NCBI GenBank assembly: GCA_030426845.1
Contig: JAUHXR010000055.1
Coordinates: forward strand, 1 to 36,693
Source: Polyangia bacterium
GTDB lineage: Bacteria; Myxococcota_A; Polyangia; Polyangiales; Sandaracinaceae
Reading direction: 5' to 3'
DNA: 36,693 bases
Part shown: piece by piece, positions 8,214 to 16,095 of the stretch
Position numbering within the stretch: the first letter of the stretch is position 1
How the letters are laid out: each line of letters begins with the position of its first letter
The notes under the pieces: model-generated
The model's input: the letters and a program-made list of their open reading frames with translations, nothing else
Database searches by the model: none
Told to the model about the DNA's origin: nothing
Made by a program: the position numbers and the translations under genes

Positions 8214-8429
8214 ATGACGACGGTACACATCCGAGTGAGCCAGAGCTCCGCCGAGCGGCGGGCCCGCGCCGAGCATCGGCGCCTTTGCGCGGAGATCTCT
8301 GCGCTGGAGAAGCAGGCCGACCCCCAGACCGAGCTGCTGCGGGCGCTGCGCGTGTGCCGGGTCTTCATCGAGACCGAGATGCGGCGGCGCGGCTGGCCGG
8401 ACGGGCGCGTCGCGCACACGGCGAGCTGA
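8214..8429 (+). CDS. Small hypothetical protein, 71 residues
   Basis: The ATG at 8214 is preceded by GAGGAG at 8201-8206 with a 7-base gap, a better signal than the in-frame ATG at 8190. The product is charged and almost entirely helical: a short strand MTTVHIRVSQ, then an Arg/Glu-rich helix with heptad character through CAEISALEKQADPQTELLRAL, and a second helix RVFIETEMRRRGWPD. No signal, membrane span or family that I recognise. It is divergent from thioredoxin 2 (129 bases between). Existence is supported by the ribosome-binding site and plausible composition only. Confidence 0.55.
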   Translation: MTTVHIRVSQSSAERRARAEHRRLCAEISALEKQADPQTELLRALRVCRVFIETEMRRRGWPDGRVAHTAS

Positions 8430-8493
8430 GAGGGGGCGAGGGCGGCCTCCGGGCAGGTCGCGCTCGTCGAGCCGCTCGAGGAGGTCGTACGGG

Positions 8494-9192
8494 TCACGCG
8501 GTCAGGAGGCGCATAGGCGCGGGCCAGCGCCCGTGCTCGGAGAGCGGCACGAAGCGCAGGGTGCTGAACTCGTAGTGGAAGGCGCGCCGCGCGCGCTCCT
8601 TCATCGCGTCGCGGTGCTGGGCGCCGTCGACGTCCGGGGCCCGGCCGCGGACCATGCCGATCATGTCGCGCTCCGTCTTCCACATGCTGAAGGTCGAGAA
8701 GGTGTTGAGCGGCCGGTAGGCGACGGTCGCGCGGGTGACGCCGGGATGATCGCGGACCTGGCGCTCGACGGGTCGGCCCCAGCGCTCGAAGCGGAGCGTC
8801 TCGGTCAGCCGGAGGCGCGCGAAGGTGACCCCGACGACGGGGCTATCGGGGTCGGCGACGTCGGGGTACAGCGGGGCGTCGTCGAGGCCGCGGTAGGTGC
8901 CCCAGCGGCGGTAGAAGCGCAGCCGTACGTGCCAGCCGGGCTCCGCGAAGACGGGGTAGGGCGGGGCGTCGAGGAAGCGCTCGAGGTGGTCCTCGTGCTC
9001 CCAGCGCGCGAAGAGCACGAGCGTGGTCCAGTGGTAGCGACCGGGCAGCCACACCGACGCGCCCATGCTCATCGGGAGCAGGCACTCGGCGTGGCGCAGG
9101 CCCGGGACGCGCCTCAGCGCGGCGCTGCTCACGAGGCGCGCGGCGACGCGGTGCAGCGGGGCCTGGATCAGGTGATAGCTGAACAGCTCCAT
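8494..9192 (-). CDS. Spheroidene monooxygenase (CrtA)-like protein
   Basis: 232 residues from ATG 9192; the frame is open for another 900 codons upstream, but that part is antisense to other genes. The pattern is that of CrtA-like proteins: PGLRHAECLLPMSMG, then TTLVLFARWEHEDHLERFL (the segment comparing source and target), GVTFARLRLTETLRF, and late in the protein NTFSTFSMWKTERDMIGM followed by RRAFHYEFSTLRFVPL. CrtA oxidises spheroidene in purple bacteria with haem; many CrtA-like homologues occur in genomes without that pathway and are uncharacterised. No carotenoid gene is near, so I call the family only. It may belong to the dimeric alpha/beta-barrel superfamily, which would account for the two similar halves (inference). 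Confidence 0.75.
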   Translation of the reverse strand: MELFSYHLIQAPLHRVAARLVSSAALRRVPGLRHAECLLPMSMGASVWLPGRYHWTTLVLFARWEHEDHLERFLDAPPYPVFAEPGWHVRLRFYRRWGTYRGLDDAPLYPDVADPDSPVVGVTFARLRLTETLRFERWGRPVERQVRDHPGVTRATVAYRPLNTFSTFSMWKTERDMIGMVRGRAPDVDGAQHRDAMKERARRAFHYEFSTLRFVPLSEHGRWPAPMRLLTA

Positions 9193-9321
9193 CGCGGACT
9201 CGGGGCTCTCGAGTATCCCACGCCGCGCGTCGAACGCGCGCAACCGCCCGCGCCGTGGGTCGATGAGCGGGCCATGCGCAGGTCGAGGACGACTCGGCGA
9301 TGCCAGCGGAGGGGGTGAGGC

Positions 9322-11094
9322 GTGGGACGGATGCTGGGGCAGCTCGTCTGTCAGGGGTGCGGCGATCGGTTCTGGCCGGACGACCACGGCGCGCCCGTGC
9401 TCGCGTGTCCGCGGTGCGGCGCAGGGCACGCGAACCCCGACGCCGTCCCGCTGCCCGTCTGGAAGCTGCCCCTCACCGCGCCGGCGACGCACGCGGTCCG
9501 GGGCTGGGCCGCGCGTCATTGGCTCGACGAGCTCCCGCGCGTCGGCCTCAGCGGCCCGCTCGCGGCGCAGACGAGCGCGAGCGGGGCTCACGACGGATTC
9601 CGCTACCTCGCGTGCTCCGGCCACCTGCTGACCTATACGTCGGGGAGGCGCCTCGGGCAGGACGGGACATGGACGTACGTCTTCGTGGCCGCGCAGCCGC
9701 CCGCGGTCGGCGGCGAGGGGTCGATCGGCCGGTGGCGCCCGGCCCGCGGCGGGGTGTGGACGTACACCGCGCGGCGGGTCGGCGCGCCGGAGCTGGAGCG
9801 CGACCTCCTGCCGGAGATCACGGGGGCGCTCCGCGCGGCCGGGCATGCGCCGCTCCACCCTTGGGTCGAGGCCGAGGCGCCGACCCCGCTGCCGAGGGAG
9901 GACGTCGCGCTCGTCCTCCGCGGAGGCCCCGCGCCGGGTCACGCGCTCGAGAGCCTCGACCTCACCTGCGACGGCTGCGGCGCGGCCGTCCAGGTGACCG
10001 GGCTCGTCGGGCGTCGCTGCGTCTACTGCGGCGCCCCGCAGGCGCTCGACCCGGCGGTGGAGGCGGCGCTCCGTGGCTACCGGCTCCGGGTCCACGCGGC
10101 GCAGCTCGGGGGCGCGCCGTCCCTCATGAACGCTGCCTGGCGAGGTCGCGCGTCGGGCGAGGGGATGAGCCTGGCCTGCGTGGTGTGCGGGGCGCCCAAC
10201 GCGCACGCGCCGGGGGCGACCGACGAGCGGTGTGGCGCCTGCGGCGCGGCGCTCCTGCCCTCGAGCGCCGCGCGGGCGCGGACGCTCGAGGCCCAGGACG
10301 GTCCGCGTCGCGCGGCCCTCGCTGTCGCGGCCTACCGTGAGGCCGCGCAAGCGTACTTGCTGGAGGGGGCAGGCGGAGGCCTGCTGGTCTGCCTCGCCGC
10401 GTGCGGGCTCCTCGGCGGGGCCATGATGGGGGCGAGCGTCGTCTTCCGCCTCGCGCGCGGGCATCACGGGTCGCCGCCCCTCGCGATCGTGATCCTCGGG
10501 GCGCTCTGGCTGCTGGGGCTCCTCGGCGTGTTCGTCGTCTCCGTGCGCGGGCGCCGGAGAGCGTCGCGGTGGCGCTCGCGGGTCGCGCTCCTCGCGGAGC
10601 AGCTCGGCGGGGAGCTCGGCCATGGGGCGCGGACGCTCGACGCCTGGGCGAGGCGGTGGTGGGCCGATCGGCTCGCGTCGTCCTGGCTCCGCGACGCCCC
10701 GGGGCGCGGCGTCGTCTCGGCGCAGATCGCGGGCTTCCCGGTCGCGCTCTGCGTCGCACCGGAGGACCCGTGGGGGACGCGCGCCCACGTCGCGGTCCTC
10801 GTCGCGTGCGCGCTCCCGCGCGACGTCGTTTACTGGATCGACCACGGCGCGGCCGCGGCGCTGGGAGGCGAGCTGGCGGAGCTCGGCTTCGAGGTCCGCC
10901 TGCGCACGGGCGGGGTGGTGGTCGAGGCGCGCCCGCGCCTTCGAGCCGCGATCGCCGCGGACCCGCAGCGCCTGTCTCTGCTCGGGCCCGTGGCCCACGC
11001 CGCGGCCCGACTCGCGCACCTGCTCCGCGCCGAGCCGCCGCGCGAGGTCCCGCCCCCGCTCGACTCGACGACGGGACGCGTCCGCGGTACCTGA
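9322..11094 (+). CDS. Membrane protein with three zinc ribbons
   Basis: 590 residues. Three four-cysteine zinc ribbons can be read: CQGC/CPRC (Cys10, 13, 29, 32), CDGC/CVYC (about 215-235) and CVVC/CGAC (about 286-310). Between the first and second is a beta-rich domain with DGTWTYVFVAAQP. Two close hydrophobic spans follow at about 353-380 and 388-410, with Arg-rich flanks, then a soluble C-terminal region of about 170 residues with WARRWWADRLASSWL. I know no named family; the layout suggests a cytosolic zinc-binding head anchored in the inner membrane. The GTG start at 9322 has GGAGG about ten bases upstream; ATG at 9331 is an alternative. The YndJ-like gene follows after 12 bases, so they form an operon. 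Confidence 0.85.
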   Translation: MGRMLGQLVCQGCGDRFWPDDHGAPVLACPRCGAGHANPDAVPLPVWKLPLTAPATHAVRGWAARHWLDELPRVGLSGPLAAQTSASGAHDGFRYLACSGHLLTYTSGRRLGQDGTWTYVFVAAQPPAVGGEGSIGRWRPARGGVWTYTARRVGAPELERDLLPEITGALRAAGHAPLHPWVEAEAPTPLPREDVALVLRGGPAPGHALESLDLTCDGCGAAVQVTGLVGRRCVYCGAPQALDPAVEAALRGYRLRVHAAQLGGAPSLMNAAWRGRASGEGMSLACVVCGAPNAHAPGATDERCGACGAALLPSSAARARTLEAQDGPRRAALAVAAYREAAQAYLLEGAGGGLLVCLAACGLLGGAMMGASVVFRLARGHHGSPPLAIVILGALWLLGLLGVFVVSVRGRRRASRWRSRVALLAEQLGGELGHGARTLDAWARRWWADRLASSWLRDAPGRGVVSAQIAGFPVALCVAPEDPWGTRAHVAVLVACALPRDVVYWIDHGAAAALGGELAELGFEVRLRTGGVVVEARPRLRAAIAADPQRLSLLGPVAHAAARLAHLLRAEPPREVPPPLDSTTGRVRGT

Positions 11095-11106
11095 GGCGGG
11101 CGCTCC

Positions 11107-11985
11107 ATGACCGAGCTCGCCCTGCTTCGCGCTCTGCTCCTCGGGAGCCTGATCGTCGCGTCGCTCGGGACGCACCGGCTGTTCTTCTCGGCGCGATCCT
11201 TCCTGGCGCGATCCTGCCTGGCGCGATCCGTCCCCGCACGGTCCGTCCCTGCGCGGGCGCGCGCGCACATCGCCCTCAACGTCGTGGGGCTCGCCTGCGC
11301 GGCGGCGGGTCTGTACTCGCCCGTGCCGGTCCTCGCCGTCGGCTGGCTGGTGTTCTGTGCCGGCCAGCTCGCGTGGTTCGCGTGGCGCGACCGCCGCGCG
11401 CTTCGCTCCCTCGCGGGCCTCGCGGGCGCGGTGCCGCTCCTCTTCAGCAACGTGTCCGCGGTCTGGATCGTCGGCGGCGCCAACGACCTCGGGATCCTCG
11501 GCTACGGTCCGCACTTCAGCTTCTACGCGGCCCTCCACGGGGTGGTGCTCGGCTGGATCCTGGTCGGCGCGATCGCGGGCCTCGCGCAGCGCGACGGGCC
11601 CGACCGCACTCTCTACGGAGCGGCGGTGATGGTGTGCTTCGCCTCGTTCCTGCTCATCGCGGTGGGGATCGATCAGCTCCGCGCGATCAAGCCGGTCGGG
11701 GTGATCGGGCTGTCGCTCGCCATCCCGGCCGCGCAGCTCGTCTTTCTCCGCCGCGCGTGGTCCCGCCACCGCGGCGCGTTCGCGCTCGGCGGCGTGAGCC
11801 TGCTCGGGCTCGTGTTCACGCTGACGCTCGCGTGGCGCAACGAGCTGGGGATGGCCGCGTTCCCCGCGCTGCTCGAGGTGCGCGGGATGGTCTCGGCCCA
11901 CGGGGTGATCAACGCCGCGGTCGTGGCCCCGAGCTTCCTGCTCGCGGTGATCCTCGACGGCGACCCGCCCGACGCGGCGGCCTGA
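11107..11985 (+). CDS. YndJ-like multi-pass membrane protein
   Basis: 292 residues with seven or eight hydrophobic spans. The segments GPHFSFYAALHGVVLGWI (an HF motif at the start of a span) and the C-terminal VSAHGVINAAVVAPSFLLAV (HGxxNA) match the pattern of the YndJ family, whose function is unknown. After the first span, residues 29-48 are a pentapeptide repeat of the form ARS(F/C/V)(L/P), encoded by a 15-base tandem DNA repeat. The ATG at 11107 is 12 bases behind the stop of the zinc-ribbon membrane gene, so the two are probably co-expressed and may act together. The stop is 3 bases from the convergent S2P-like gene. Family assignment is moderate; the membrane topology is clear. Confidence 0.78.
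   Translation: MTELALLRALLLGSLIVASLGTHRLFFSARSFLARSCLARSVPARSVPARARAHIALNVVGLACAAAGLYSPVPVLAVGWLVFCAGQLAWFAWRDRRALRSLAGLAGAVPLLFSNVSAVWIVGGANDLGILGYGPHFSFYAALHGVVLGWILVGAIAGLAQRDGPDRTLYGAAVMVCFASFLLIAVGIDQLRAIKPVGVIGLSLAIPAAQLVFLRRAWSRHRGAFALGGVSLLGLVFTLTLAWRNELGMAAFPALLEVRGMVSAHGVINAAVVAPSFLLAVILDGDPPDAAA
11191..11250 (+). repeat. 15-base in-frame tandem repeat (four units)
   Basis: Four head-to-tail 15-base units starting GCGCGATCC at 11191, 11206 and 11221, with a more diverged fourth (GCACGGTCC) at 11236. The first two differ by one base. They lie inside the YndJ-like gene in frame and code for ARSFL, ARSCL, ARSVP, ARSVP in a positively charged loop. Since 15 is a multiple of three, copy-number change would lengthen the loop without a frameshift. 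Confidence 0.85.
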
Positions 11986-11988
11986 GCG

Positions 11989-12663
11989 TCAGCCGGGCGC
12001 CGCCTCGCTCACCCTCGGCGCGCGCAGGTGCTTGCGCCAGTTGTCGTAGGCGATCGTCGCGGCGAGGTAGACGAGGACGGGCTGCACGATCCACGCGCCG
12101 AGCGCGGCCATCCCCGCGAGGAGCGCCAGGCTCACGTAGGTGGCGACGCGGAGCGCGCGGTCGGGGCCGAGCGCGCGGCGGAGGATGGCCTGGAGCACCA
12201 GGCCGCCGTCGAAGGGGATCGCGGGGAGATAGTTGATCGCGGTCAGGACGAGGTTGCAGCCGCCGAAGATCGCGACCGCGTCCGCGACGTGCGGCGGCCA
12301 CGCGCTCGGATCGAGCCACGCGAGGGCGGCGTAGCTCGCGCCCGCGAGGGCGGCGTTCATGGTGGGGCCGGCGCTCGTGCGGACGAGCTCCTCGACGAAG
12401 CCGGGCGGGGGGCCGGCGTAGTCGATGCGGCCGGCGCGGGTGAGGACCATCCGGTCGATGCCCTTGCCGTAGGCGAGCGCGACGGCCCAGTGGCAGCCGA
12501 GGTGCAGGCCCGTGCCGAGCATGAACGAGGCGACGACGAGCAGGCCATCGAGCCAGGTCGCGCCGGCGAAGAAGGTGCTGCCGATGATCAGGAGGGCCTC
12601 GACGTTGGTCTGAACCCGCGTCCCGAAGAGCTTCAGGAGCGTGAACGACTGGTCCCCGTACAC
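11989..12663 (-). CDS. Site-2-protease (M50)-like membrane protein lacking the catalytic Glu
   Basis: 224 residues with about six hydrophobic spans. The N-terminus FTLLKLFGTRVQTN is the usual M50 opening. Where active enzymes have HExxH, this protein reads HLGCH: zinc ligands His54 and His58 are kept, but Glu is replaced by Leu55 (codon CTC). The later M50 motifs are intact: GPTMNAALAG (Asn103) and NYLPAIPFDGG with Asp152, the third zinc ligand. It may therefore bind zinc or substrate without cleaving, or use another residue. The only usable start is GTG 12663, because an in-frame stop lies three codons upstream of it. Target and partner unknown. It converges on the YndJ-like gene with a 3-base gap. 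Confidence 0.85.
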   Translation of the reverse strand: MYGDQSFTLLKLFGTRVQTNVEALLIIGSTFFAGATWLDGLLVVASFMLGTGLHLGCHWAVALAYGKGIDRMVLTRAGRIDYAGPPPGFVEELVRTSAGPTMNAALAGASYAALAWLDPSAWPPHVADAVAIFGGCNLVLTAINYLPAIPFDGGLVLQAILRRALGPDRALRVATYVSLALLAGMAALGAWIVQPVLVYLAATIAYDNWRKHLRAPRVSEAAPG

Positions 12664-12757
12664 ACACCAGGGCTACTCCGGAACGCGCGGCGAAGGAAGG
12701 CGTGGGCCGACGCCGACGCCGGTTCTCCAATCGCGGGTCGTCAGGTAGGGTCCCCGC

Positions 12758-13453
12758 ATGAGCCTGGATGACACCGCGCGCGCCGTCTTCGCCGAGAAGC
12801 GCCCCCCCCTCGGGCTGCTCCTCGCCGGGCGCGCTACCGAGATGCTCGCCGCCCCGCTGACCGACGCGCAGCGGGCGCCCCTGGAGCGTCTCACCGAGGC
12901 GCTCGAGGCGTGGTGGCCCGACAAGAAGCGCGACGCGGAAGACATCCACAAGGTCGAGGTCGCGGCCGTCCTCGAGGCGGCGCGAGAGGACGAGGCCGCC
13001 TTCGCGGCGCCGCTGCGGGGCGTCCACGTGCAGCTCAACGCGTTCCTCCAGGTGCGCCCGCGGAGCCTGCCGCCGGGCGACTACTACGACCTCGGCGCCG
13101 ACGACTTCGTCGCGGTGCTTCGCGACGGCGCCAAGGCGACCCGCCTGCCGCTCGCGCAGCTCGACGCGCGCCTCAAGCTGATCGTCGAGCACAAGAAGGA
13201 GAAGTGGCCGCTCCTCGTCGCGCGCACGCGCCGCATGTCGTGGGCCCGCGGGCGCGCGTGGGGCAAGCTCGACAAGCGGGTCCTCGAGCTGGCGCGCCTC
13301 GCCGACCTCGGCGCCGAGGCGACGTGGTCCAAGGTAGGATCGCAAGACGCCCTGCGCCTCGAGCTCGACGACATCAAGCGCATCACCGTGCTCAAGCCCG
13401 AGGAGCTGGAGGCGCTCCGCGCGGTGATCCCGAGCGTCCCCGAGCCGGGCTGA
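12758..13453 (+). CDS. Hypothetical protein, 231 residues
   Basis: No family recognised. The protein is soluble and highly charged, with long helices: RAPLERLTEALEAWWPDKKR (about 39-58), EVAAVLEAAREDEAAF, and a basic region LIVEHKKEKWPLLVARTRRM followed by ARGRAWGKLDKRVLELARL. The C-terminus DDIKRITVLKPEELEALRAV resembles a short helix-loop-helix. No signal peptide, membrane span or metal motif. The start at ATG 12758 gives MSLDDTARAVF; the ribosome-binding site is weak (AGGG about 10 bases upstream). It is divergent from the S2P-like gene with 94 bases between. The consistent composition along the frame supports a real gene. Confidence 0.75.
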   Translation: MSLDDTARAVFAEKRPPLGLLLAGRATEMLAAPLTDAQRAPLERLTEALEAWWPDKKRDAEDIHKVEVAAVLEAAREDEAAFAAPLRGVHVQLNAFLQVRPRSLPPGDYYDLGADDFVAVLRDGAKATRLPLAQLDARLKLIVEHKKEKWPLLVARTRRMSWARGRAWGKLDKRVLELARLADLGAEATWSKVGSQDALRLELDDIKRITVLKPEELEALRAVIPSVPEPG

Positions 13454-13528
13454 GGCGCACGCGAATCGCGAGGGCGACGCCAGGGACGAGCATCGTCGCG
13501 AGGCGTGCTGCCCGCGGCCCGGCGCCGC

Positions 13529-14470
13529 TCACGATGTCTCTGGGTCGTCGAAGCGCACGATCGCGAGCGCCACGAGGGAGACGGAGTCGCGCGGCTCGCT
13601 CGTGGCGACGAGTGACCGGATGTCGCGGTAGGCGCGGCGCAGGATCTCACGCACCTCCGGGAGATCGCGCTCGGCGAGCGACATGACGTTGTAGCCGAAG
13701 GTCTCTCCCTCCCCGAGGCTCTGGGTCCGCGCGGCCACGACCCCGCTCCAGTGGCGCTGCAGACGGGCCTGCGTCTTGGTGTCCACGTTGAGCTCGCCGA
13801 CCACTTCGAGGCGGCCGTCTCGCGCCTCAACGATGCCCGCCTCGAGCAGCCGGCCGAGCGCGCGATCGACCGGCTGGATGTCGATCCGGAGCCGCCGCGC
13901 GATCGCGCCCGCGTCGGTGGGTGAGCCCGGCGGGGCGGTCTCGAGCGCCCGAAGGATCGCCTCGCTCCAGGGCTCGTCCATCGCGAGGCTGACGGCGGCG
14001 CGGGCGGCGTACACGCGGGGCGCGAGCTCAGGCACCTGCTCGATGTCCACGAGCTCCGCCACCAGCTCGGGCGCGCGGCCCGTCATCACGTCCACCAGCT
14101 GAAGGAACTCGGGCAGCCGCGGCCGGGCCGCCCCGCTCAGCCACCGCGCGACGGAGAAGCGGGACCGCCCCATCCGCCGCGCGAGCGCCGTCACGGGCCG
14201 ACCGCCGCGCAGCTGCTCGAGCCACCCGTGCAGGTCGTCGGGCGCGAAGCGGGCGGCCGTGTGGAACCGCGCGAACGCGGAGTCCACGTCGATGCGGGCG
14301 CGACCGCACGCCCGCAGCGTCTCGGCTGCGGTGGGAAACCGTCGCCCGTTCTCCCAGTCGGTGATGGGGTTCCCCCGGTAGCCGAGCCGCCTGGCGAACG
14401 CCACCTGGGAGCGCTTGCCGCGGATGGCGCGCAGACACTGGCTGGCCGCACGCTGGTAGTCGACGGACAT
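13529..14470 (-). CDS. DUF4423 (TIGR02147-type) transcriptional regulator with tandem HTH
   Basis: 313 residues from ATG 14470; GTG 14494 is an alternative start eight codons upstream. The N-terminal part has an XRE-type helix-turn-helix (RSQVAFARRLGYRGNPITDWENGRR) and a second, similar segment about 70 residues later (VTALARRMGRSRFSVARWLSG). The C-terminal half is the DUF4423 domain: a winged-helix-like AIARRLRIDIQPVDRALGRLLEAG, the linker with GELNVDTKTQARLQRHW, and the final ETFGYNVMSLAERDLPEVREILR with a closing beta strand. The family is expanded in Fibrobacter and myxobacteria and is presumed to regulate adjacent genes. It is divergent from a lipoprotein gene only 107 bases away, which is its most likely target (inference). 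Confidence 0.85.
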   Translation of the reverse strand: MSVDYQRAASQCLRAIRGKRSQVAFARRLGYRGNPITDWENGRRFPTAAETLRACGRARIDVDSAFARFHTAARFAPDDLHGWLEQLRGGRPVTALARRMGRSRFSVARWLSGAARPRLPEFLQLVDVMTGRAPELVAELVDIEQVPELAPRVYAARAAVSLAMDEPWSEAILRALETAPPGSPTDAGAIARRLRIDIQPVDRALGRLLEAGIVEARDGRLEVVGELNVDTKTQARLQRHWSGVVAARTQSLGEGETFGYNVMSLAERDLPEVREILRRAYRDIRSLVATSEPRDSVSLVALAIVRFDDPETS

Positions 14471-14577
14471 GGGGTTGCCCAGATTAGCACGCACGTGAGC
14501 CTAGCTGAGGCCCAATATGTTCGATTGTGGGAGAGTTTGGGCTGGTCAACGGGCCTCGCGTTGCGCATCGTGAGGAC

Positions 14578-15279
14578 GTGGCAAGTTACCGACCTCGCAT
14601 CGCCCTTCTCGTCTCTGTCCTCGTCTCGTCCGGTTGCTTCGGCCAATCCGGGGGGCCGCCCTTGTGCGCGGAGCCGGAGCACTCGCTCTGCGCTCCGCTC
14701 GGTGAGCGCCTCGTCGGCACGGTCCTGGAGGCGACCTCGAGCTCGGTCGTCATCAGGGTCGAGGAGGTGCACGACGACCCCGACTACGGGTCCGACCCCC
14801 GGCTCCGCGTCGGAGACGTGGCAGGCACACGCCCCCCCGGCTCACACCGACACGACCGCTATGCGTGGCCGTCGGTCGCGGTGGGAGACCGGGCCTGGCT
14901 GATCCAATACGTGCCCCGCTACCCGGCCAACGAGAGCGAGTGCCCGGCCTGGACTGCGTGCCGCGAAGGCTGCGCCTTGACCGACAACGCCTGTCACACC
15001 GCCTGCAACCAGACGGACTTCGGCTGCGGCCCGGGCACCGACGCCGCTCGGCGCGACGGAACGACCGTCCTGCTGGGGGTCGAGCGAGGCGGGATCGTCG
15101 ACCTCGGGACCGACTACCTCGGACCGCTCGATGTGCCCCTCGCGGAGGTGCCGAGCATCGACACCTATGCGGAGTGCGTCGCCGTGCTGCCCATCCCCAG
15201 CGACGCCGTGTACGTCCCGACCCCGACAGGCGAGTGTTACCAGCCCGTGTACTCGCGCGTCGACCCCTGGGATCCGTGA
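14578..15279 (+). CDS. Cysteine-rich lipoprotein of unknown function
   Basis: From GTG 14578 the protein has a lipoprotein signal: hydrophobic LLVSVLVSS, then the lipobox SSGC with Cys20. An in-frame GTG at 14527 would add 17 residues; neither start has a good ribosome-binding site, so the start is uncertain. The mature part (about 213 residues) begins with CxxxxxxxxC pairs, has a strand-rich segment VGTVLEATSSSVVIRVEEV that looks like the start of an OB or SH3-like barrel, and a cysteine-rich insert CREGCALTDNACHTACNQTDFGC. I recognise no family. It should sit in the outer membrane or periplasm. Adjacent to and divergent from the DUF4423 regulator, which may control it. Confidence 0.65.
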   Translation: MASYRPRIALLVSVLVSSGCFGQSGGPPLCAEPEHSLCAPLGERLVGTVLEATSSSVVIRVEEVHDDPDYGSDPRLRVGDVAGTRPPGSHRHDRYAWPSVAVGDRAWLIQYVPRYPANESECPAWTACREGCALTDNACHTACNQTDFGCGPGTDAARRDGTTVLLGVERGGIVDLGTDYLGPLDVPLAEVPSIDTYAECVAVLPIPSDAVYVPTPTGECYQPVYSRVDPWDP

Positions 15280-15604
15280 GCGCGGGCTGGGCGAGGCTGA
15301 GTGGCTGACTCGCTGAGCCCCTCGGTCCTCGCGCAAGCGGCGGTGCCCGGCGCGCTCGCCGTGCGGCGCTGCGTCCTCGCCGAGGGCATGTCGACGCGCC
15401 GAGGCGAGATGCCCTGCGCGTCCGACGACGGGGGCCCTGTGCGTCCCGCGACCGCACACCCCCGGCAGGTTGCCCCACCCGCGAGCGGCGGTGCGGGCAC
15501 TGCGCCTCCTGGCACGCCTCGTGAACTACCGTCGGGCGCCTCCTTCGAGGCCGCGTCGCCGAACCCGGCGCACGCAACGAACCTACCGGCAGAGAAAGGC
15601 CACC
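15280..15604. other. Gene-free stretch upstream of the DUF2383 gene
   Basis: About 325 bases. Frames are open on both strands, but none has a ribosome-binding site or a recognisable product. The DUF2383 frame itself is open back to 15470, but the translation upstream of 15605 is low-complexity Arg/Pro. It probably holds the DUF2383 promoter; I see no convincing -35/-10 pair and only a half match to a sigma-54 site. Confidence 0.5.
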
Positions 15605-16054
15605 GTGAACACCCGCTACGAATTCAACGAGGACAACGTCGACCAGCTCAACTCCTTCCTCCGAGGGGAGCTCTCCGCGGTCGAGACCTACCGCCAGGCG
15701 ATCGACAAGGTCGAGGAGGACCCCTCGCTCCGCGGCGTGCTCGAGCGCTGCAAGGCGTCGCACCAGACGCGCGCCGACATGCTGTCGACGCAGATCACCC
15801 GCCTCGGCGGTGAGCCGACGACGGGCTCCGGGGTCTGGGGCAGCTTCGCCAAGCTCGCCGAGGGCGGCGCCAAGCTGTTCGGCAAGAAGGCCGCCGTCTC
15901 CATGCTCGAGGAGGGCGAGGACCACGGGCTCGCGGACTACCGCCGCGACCTCGATGATCTCGACACGCCCGTGAGGATGTTCGTGGAGAACGAGATCCTC
16001 CCCGCGCAGCGCAAGACCCACGCGGAGATGAGCGCACTGCAGTCCGCGATGTGA
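15605..16054 (+). CDS. DUF2383 ferritin-like four-helix protein
   Basis: 149 residues from GTG 15605, which follows AAAGG about seven bases upstream. The protein is a DUF2383 (ferritin-like) four-helix bundle: helix 1 VDQLNSFLRGELSAVETYRQA with the conserved Glu in the E-x-x-x-x-Y pattern, helix 2 with SHQTRADML, the glycine-rich link GSGVWGSFAKLAEGGAKLFG, helix 3 with LEEGEDHGLADY, and helix 4 with EILPAQRKTHAEM. Acid and histidine residues at the ferritin-type positions (Glu, ExxH-like pairs) suggest metal binding, though the family is biochemically poorly known and often stress-induced. It is monocistronic; a hairpin follows at 16096-16130. Confidence 0.9.
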   Translation: MNTRYEFNEDNVDQLNSFLRGELSAVETYRQAIDKVEEDPSLRGVLERCKASHQTRADMLSTQITRLGGEPTTGSGVWGSFAKLAEGGAKLFGKKAAVSMLEEGEDHGLADYRRDLDDLDTPVRMFVENEILPAQRKTHAEMSALQSAM

Positions 16055-16095
16055 TCGTCCTCCGTCGGCCGGCCTCCAGTCGGCCGCGAGCGACC

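Noticed and set aside
8494-11901. A 1135-codon open frame on the minus strand
   Set aside because: Only the last 232 codons code for a recognisable protein. The rest is antisense to the zinc-ribbon and YndJ-like genes and reads as Arg/Pro/Glu low complexity, a usual effect of very high GC.
14527-14577. Extended N-terminus of the cysteine-rich lipoprotein from GTG 14527
   Set aside because: It would place 17 polar residues ahead of a normal lipoprotein signal; not impossible, but the start at 14578 gives a standard signal length.
15510-15524. TGGCACG match to a sigma-54 -24 element upstream of the DUF2383 gene
   Set aside because: The -12 part reads GTGA and lacks the required GC, so half the site is missing.
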